DNA of 47,993 nt. Origin: Gammaproteobacteria bacterium (GTDB taxonomy: Bacteria; Pseudomonadota; Gammaproteobacteria; Steroidobacterales; JABDMI01). Both the position numbers and the translations under genes were made by a program. The stretch lies in NCBI GenBank assembly GCA_013001575.1, contig JABDMI010000102.1, forward strand, positions 1 to 47,993. Direction: 5' to 3'. The notes under the pieces are model-generated. The model saw only the letters and a list, made by a program, of their open reading frames with translations, ran no database searches and had not been told where the DNA came from. Shown in pieces: positions 43,996 through 47,993 of the stretch; within the stretch, counting starts at the first letter, position 1; each line of letters begins with the position of its first letter.

Positions 43996-45402
43996 TCAAT
44001 TATTCTCTTTTTTCTCTAGTAGTGATGCCCTGTATTTGCGGTATTTTGGCTCACTTTTTAGAACCACTTTTTGATTTTTGATCTCAATTCCCAGTTTTGC
44101 ATAGGCCTGTTCAAATGGTACAAATTCATCATTGTTGGCATATCGTGTGTAGAGATCGCTAAATACAGTGGTCTCACTGAGTTGATCGAGTTTACGCATC
44201 AGCTGCGAACCGGACCAGCTGCGGGTGGATGGTAGGCAACAGCGTTGCAAGGCATCCAACGCGGTGTCCAGACTTTTTGTGTGATTACTTAGTTCACGTA
44301 ATTGCACATCCGCCAAAAATGCCAAAGCAGCGCCGCTCCAGTAGATCTTCATGGTGCCGCCCCAACTACCTTGTGCCGCGGCATTGGGTGAAAGTTCGGG
44401 TACCGCGCGTTTACCGCGCATAAATCCATCGTGCAATTTTTGCCAGGCACTTTGTTCGGTATAAAAACCATTACGTGCCATGAGAATATTCTGGTAATAG
44501 CTTGCAAAGCCCTCGGAAAGCCAGCGGTTCTTCCATTTCACATAAGGCAGCAGCAAATGACTGAACTCATGCGTGGCGGTCCAGTCGGCATTGAATTGTT
44601 TCAGTGATTGGCGTTGATCGATATAAAACTGTACCGACTCGCCATAATCGCGCACCACACGCCCAAACGGTACCGGTGAACGCTGTCGAGACCAGGATGA
44701 TGCACTGGGTGACACAATGATCTGCGGACTCGGGTGTGGAAAACGACCATAAACTTGACTGACATTGTCCACGGTCTGTTGCAACCAGTCGCGCATGGTC
44801 GGTTTGTCGATCTTGCGGCCGGGTAAATACGCGACTCGTAATGTGGTGCCTTTGTGCTGAATATAATCTTGTTCAAAAGCGCCAATGATCACCAAGCCAT
44901 CCGCACTTTGCGGTGAGGCGCGCAGGCGATACGTTTGTTTGCCTGCGTCAATAACTTCCCAGGGTACCGACAACTCGTGTTGAGCATGCTTTTTAACCGT
45001 GATCAAAACACTGTCACTGGCTCGCAAGCCGGGTAAAAACAACCATTCCGCCGGTGTGCTCACCATGGTTGTCGAGTTCAGGGAAAAAGCTCTGCGATCC
45101 TGTTTTTGCAAAAGACGCATGCGGTAATTCAGGCAAGTGACAGAACGATAAAGATACAAGCGCGAATCACGATAATCGATCGCTTCACTGGAATCACAGG
45201 CTTGCGGGAATCTGAGGAACAGGTCGGAATACGCATTACGGGCTTTTAGACTACGTACTGGATAAGCCAAGCGAATTTCAACCTCAACATAGTCAAGCGA
45301 CTCGGGAAAAGTCAAGTCAATGTGATGTTCGACCGCCGATGCCGCGTGGGCAACTGAGAGCAAGATTATCAAGCACAGGAATTGACTTAAGATTCTAAAC
45401 AT
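43996..45402 (-). CDS. Exported gluzincin-like zinc metallopeptidase
   Basis: A 468-residue exported protein: signal peptide of about 20-23 residues from ATG 45402 (MFRILSQFLCLIILLSVAHA), a beta-rich region (about 25-200), and a metallopeptidase-like domain. The zinc motif HEFSH is at about 277-281, and the third ligand is probably the Glu in RWLSEGFASYY. The WLxEGFA pattern is that of M1/M61 gluzincins, but the spacing from HEXXH to this Glu is 14 residues instead of the usual 17-18. Seven or so cysteines may form disulfides. Substrate is unknown. Upstream in-frame starts at 45417 and 45438 are possible; none has a good ribosome-binding site, and 45402 gives the cleanest signal peptide. Confidence 0.75.
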   Translation of the reverse strand: MFRILSQFLCLIILLSVAHAASAVEHHIDLTFPESLDYVEVEIRLAYPVRSLKARNAYSDLFLRFPQACDSSEAIDYRDSRLYLYRSVTCLNYRMRLLQKQDRRAFSLNSTTMVSTPAEWLFLPGLRASDSVLITVKKHAQHELSVPWEVIDAGKQTYRLRASPQSADGLVIIGAFEQDYIQHKGTTLRVAYLPGRKIDKPTMRDWLQQTVDNVSQVYGRFPHPSPQIIVSPSASSWSRQRSPVPFGRVVRDYGESVQFYIDQRQSLKQFNADWTATHEFSHLLLPYVKWKNRWLSEGFASYYQNILMARNGFYTEQSAWQKLHDGFMRGKRAVPELSPNAAAQGSWGGTMKIYWSGAALAFLADVQLRELSNHTKSLDTALDALQRCCLPSTRSWSGSQLMRKLDQLSETTVFSDLYTRYANNDEFVPFEQAYAKLGIEIKNQKVVLKSEPKYRKYRASLLEKKENN

Positions 45403-45526
45403 TATAACTAAGACCATGCGGATGCAAGCTTGTTCCATTAAAGGTATTACAAGTACTGAATAGGTGAATAGTGACTGTTGAATGCGTATACTATGAGCTC
45501 ACATTGACCCCAGCGACAGGAAACAT

Positions 45527-46168
45527 ATGACGCCGTATCAGAAAATATTTGCCAATAACAAGCAATGGGCAGCTACTAAACAGGCCAATGACCAGGAATT
45601 TTTTACCCATTTGGCCAAGGGCCAGGATCCCGATTTTTTATACATTGGTTGCAGCGACAGCCGGGTAACCGCTGAAGACATGATGGGCGCTACACCGGGT
45701 GAAGTTTTTGTGCATCGAAATATTGCCAATGTGATCAGTAATTCGGATCTTAGCGCGATGTCGGTGATCGAATACGCGGTGAAGTATCTTAAAGTTAAAC
45801 ACATTGTAGTGTGCGGCCATTACGGTTGTGGTGGCGTACAAGCGGCTATGCAACCACTGGATATGGGTGTTCTGAACCCGTGGTTACGCAATATCCGGGA
45901 TGTGTATCGATTACACCATGATGAACTGGACGCAATGACGGACGAGAGTGATCGTTACCAACGTCTGGTCGAACTCAATGTGGAAGAACAGGCCTTTAAT
46001 GTGATTAAAACCGCGGTTGTACAAAACGCCTATTTGCAAAGTGGCTATCCGCAGGTGCATGGCTGGATCTTTGACGTTTCCACGGGTTTACTCAAAGATC
46101 TGGACATTGATTTCTTAGCAAAACTCGACAGTGTCCGTGAGGTATATGACCTCGGCGGAAATCGCTGA
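45527..46168 (+). CDS. can: Beta-class carbonic anhydrase
   Basis: A 213-residue zinc enzyme that interconverts CO2 and bicarbonate, supplying bicarbonate for carboxylations including carbamoyl phosphate synthesis. Zinc ligands are C42, H98 and C101, with the D44-R46 dyad, in CSDSR and HYGCGG. The length and pattern match E. coli Can (YadF) and its cytoplasmic relatives. A good AGGAAAC ribosome-binding site precedes the ATG, and TATACT at 45487-45492 may be the -10 box. Confidence 0.95.
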   Translation: MTPYQKIFANNKQWAATKQANDQEFFTHLAKGQDPDFLYIGCSDSRVTAEDMMGATPGEVFVHRNIANVISNSDLSAMSVIEYAVKYLKVKHIVVCGHYGCGGVQAAMQPLDMGVLNPWLRNIRDVYRLHHDELDAMTDESDRYQRLVELNVEEQAFNVIKTAVVQNAYLQSGYPQVHGWIFDVSTGLLKDLDIDFLAKLDSVREVYDLGGNR

Positions 46169-46195
46169 TTATTAGCTCACTTCTGGAGGTGCAAT

Positions 46196-46798
46196 ATGTC
46201 AACGCAAAAAATTCAGGATATTCAGAAACAAATTTTTGATCTCAAGCAGGAATTATCCAGCTTGCAAGCCGGGCATATCGGTGACGAAGTGAATGATTAT
46301 CAGTTCACAAGTCTTGAGGGCGAGGTCAAAATGTCGGATCTGTTTGGCGATAAAGACTCATTACTGTTGATTCATAACATGGGGCAGGGGTGTCGTTATT
46401 GCACTTTATGGGCAGACGGCTTTAACGGCTTTTTACCGCATCTAGAGTCGGCCTTATCCGTTGCACTGGTCTCGAAAGATGCACCGGCTGTGCAACGCGA
46501 CTTTGCCAACTCACGTGCTTGGCGATTCCGTCTGGCGTCACACGGTGGCGGCGAATACATTCAAGAGCAAACGGTCGTGCCAGGTGAAAAAAATATGCCT
46601 GGTGTGGTGGTGTACGAGCGTAAAGACGGAAAGATCTACCGTAAAAACTCGGCATATTTCGGACCCGGTGATAATTATTGCTCAATCTGGGATCTGCTCA
46701 ACCTGGCTGGAATGAGTGAAACAAACTGGACACCACAATATCGTTATTGGCAAAAACCGGGGACCATGGATGATGGCGGCCAGAATTTGAATGAGTGA
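46196..46798 (+). CDS. DUF899 thioredoxin-like protein
   Basis: A 200-residue protein of the DUF899 group, a thioredoxin-like fold. It has an N-terminal coiled-coil-like helix (about 1-24, QKIQDIQKQIFDLKQELSSL), then the MGQGCRYCTLWADGFNG motif with a CxxC (C68 and C71, approximately) and a GPGDNYCSIWDLLNLAG segment near the C-terminus. Dithiol redox activity is likely but unproven for the family. GGAGG precedes the ATG. It follows the carbonic anhydrase gene after 27 bases and may share its transcript. Confidence 0.88.
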   Translation: MSTQKIQDIQKQIFDLKQELSSLQAGHIGDEVNDYQFTSLEGEVKMSDLFGDKDSLLLIHNMGQGCRYCTLWADGFNGFLPHLESALSVALVSKDAPAVQRDFANSRAWRFRLASHGGGEYIQEQTVVPGEKNMPGVVVYERKDGKIYRKNSAYFGPGDNYCSIWDLLNLAGMSETNWTPQYRYWQKPGTMDDGGQNLNE

Positions 46799-46845
46799 TG
46801 CTTAAGATAAGCTTGATCCAGTATTCAATCGCTGCAGTAGGCGTA

Positions 46846-47993
46846 TTACAAAACTCCTTTATTGGCGGTCCGGATATTTTTCATCAACTTCTCGTCCGAA
46901 TACCTGTACAAACTTAGATCTTTTGCATAGTCCGCTAAGTCTGCGTTCAATACCCAGTTTGCACACAATTCCCCTGCCGCACAGGCCGCCATGGTACCAA
47001 AGCCCGAGAGTGCCCCGACCACAAACGCATTCTCGACCCCCAGTGGCCCGATCAAGGGCCAGTTCTCTTCGGTCATACTGTAATAACCACCGTAATGCGT
47101 CATTTTTGACGGCATTTTATCGAGATAATGTTTTAGTGCGGGGTTTAGATTCGAGGCGCCGCGAATGACAATTTCTGGAAAACTTGGATCAAAGGCTGTG
47201 TCATTCATCAGGTCTTCAGCGGGTTCGCTTGGGCGCGTGTTATAGGCCCATCCCAGTTTGACCCAATTGGCCTTGTCACCGCCTTCCGGACGGCAGTGCA
47301 CACTTCCGCCGATTTCCCGGGTTAGCCAGATTGAATCGGGATCTTGTTCAAGTAATGCACGTTCTTCCTCAGTCCAGTCGAGATGTTGTTTGTCAATGTC
47401 GATCACAAAAGGCTGCGTACGTGGAACGGCATTCACTTCATCGGCGAATAATATTTTTTGTTGATAGAGATTTTCCAGGGGTAATTCCTGGCCCAGCATA
47501 TTTGCAATTTGGTGCGCAAAAGGGCCCGCCGCGTTTATTACATAATCGGCATGCAGGGATTGGGTCTGCTGCGCATCACTTAATGCAATTTGAAAACCGT
47601 TTGAATGTTGTATATCCGTGACTTTGTAGCGCAGCTTGGCAGCGCCACTCGTTTTAACTGCTTGCAACATAAATTGTCCCAGCGCCTGGCCATCAAGGTC
47701 ACCGGCTTTGCGGATATGGATCAGGCTGCTGATCTCACTACTCAAATGCGGATAAAGCTGTTGAATGTGTGCGCGGTTTTGCAGTACATCTATGGCGTCA
47801 GGAACCTCGCTCCAGAGCGTATCTAGACTGTTTGAATATTTGGATATACTTTTGTCGCTGTATTCACGGATCAGGTTTTGATCCAGGCCGTACACATCAT
47901 CAATCGTGTTGTTGCGACTCGCCAGAAGATACCCGCTGCGATTTAGCTTGATGGCATTATCTGAAATTACAGCAATCTCATCCATCAAATCGA
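46846..47993 (-). CDS. DAO-family FAD-dependent oxidoreductase (N-terminus outside window)
   Basis: About 382 residues of an FAD-dependent amino-acid oxidase/dehydrogenase (DAO family, like glycine or D-amino-acid oxidases and sarcosine dehydrogenases). The frame stays open through the window edge upstream of the first ATG (47985), and the GxGxxG dinucleotide-binding loop is absent, so the gene is cut at its 5' end. Visible features are the substrate-side domain in the middle (LHADYVINAAGPFAHQIANM, about 145-164) and the C-terminal FAD-binding stretch (NWPLIGPLGVENAFVVGALS followed by GFGTMAACAAGELCA). The substrate cannot be told from this part. It is convergent with the DUF899 gene. Confidence 0.85.
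   Translation of the reverse strand, partial: DLMDEIAVISDNAIKLNRSGYLLASRNNTIDDVYGLDQNLIREYSDKSISKYSNSLDTLWSEVPDAIDVLQNRAHIQQLYPHLSSEISSLIHIRKAGDLDGQALGQFMLQAVKTSGAAKLRYKVTDIQHSNGFQIALSDAQQTQSLHADYVINAAGPFAHQIANMLGQELPLENLYQQKILFADEVNAVPRTQPFVIDIDKQHLDWTEEERALLEQDPDSIWLTREIGGSVHCRPEGGDKANWVKLGWAYNTRPSEPAEDLMNDTAFDPSFPEIVIRGASNLNPALKHYLDKMPSKMTHYGGYYSMTEENWPLIGPLGVENAFVVGALSGFGTMAACAAGELCANWVLNADLADYAKDLSLYRYSDEKLMKNIRTANKGVL

Noticed and set aside
46801-46813. GCTTA/TAAGC hairpin between the DUF899 and DAO genes as a terminator
   Set aside because: Only 5 bp, with a 3-base loop and no T-run.

Overview
The window looks like a chromosomal segment of a free-living, aerobic, probably marine gammaproteobacterium of moderate GC content. 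The order response regulator - (UDG) - uvrC - pgsA matches the gacA/uvrY-uvrC-pgsA block of gammaproteobacteria. The arginine genes are of the Xanthomonas type, making arginine through N-acetylcitrulline, which points towards relatives of the Xanthomonadales (Marinicella- or Kangiella-like lineages are a guess). No phage, transposase, integrase or CRISPR array is visible. The genus cannot be fixed from the sequence alone.

Layout. 1-4377 (+): end of a dimeric NADP isocitrate dehydrogenase gene, a GacA-like regulator, a family 5 uracil-DNA glycosylase, uvrC and pgsA, closed by a two-way terminator. 4412-8632 (-): a DUF1232 protein, glutaryl-CoA dehydrogenase and malate synthase G. 8743-12531: a pirin, a minus-strand cluster of two GFA-family proteins and three small membrane proteins, and a secreted protein with two retropepsin-like DTG sites. 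12645-13250: tRNA-Gly, tRNA-Cys and tRNA-Leu, preceded by a partial tRNA-Leu copy that is split by two 50-bp palindromic repeats. 13291-16391: purU and a monomeric isocitrate dehydrogenase, the second IDH type in the window.

16544-26460 carries a complete arginine pathway. A seven-gene minus-strand operon, argF'-argG-argE'-argA/B fusion-argC-argH-alaA, is divergent from argD. The argF' leader holds the most striking feature of the window: an uncatalogued 29-residue ORF with five Arg codons, followed by a rho-independent terminator and mutually exclusive pairing segments. This is the layout of a classical leader-peptide attenuator responding to arginine.

26602-33224 (+) is a full cytochrome c maturation operon ccmABCDEFGHI, including a 56-residue ccmD. 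33305-39961 (+) is a cyanophycin cluster: isoaspartyl dipeptidase, cyanophycinase, cyanophycin synthetase and a second, ATP-grasp-less Mur-ligase paralogue. Cyanophycin is an Asp-Arg polymer, so arginine synthesis and arginine storage and recovery lie within about 25 kb. The dipeptidase has Glu where the E. coli enzyme has its metal-bridging carboxylated Lys.

40102-47993 holds an acyl-CoA-binding protein, a MaoC-type hot-dog protein, a YhaK-type pirin with a changed metal site, a ferredoxin/CDGSH fusion divergent from a PaaE-like flavin/2Fe-2S reductase, an exported gluzincin-like protein, a beta-carbonic anhydrase, a DUF899 thioredoxin-like protein, and a DAO-family oxidoreductase cut by the window edge.
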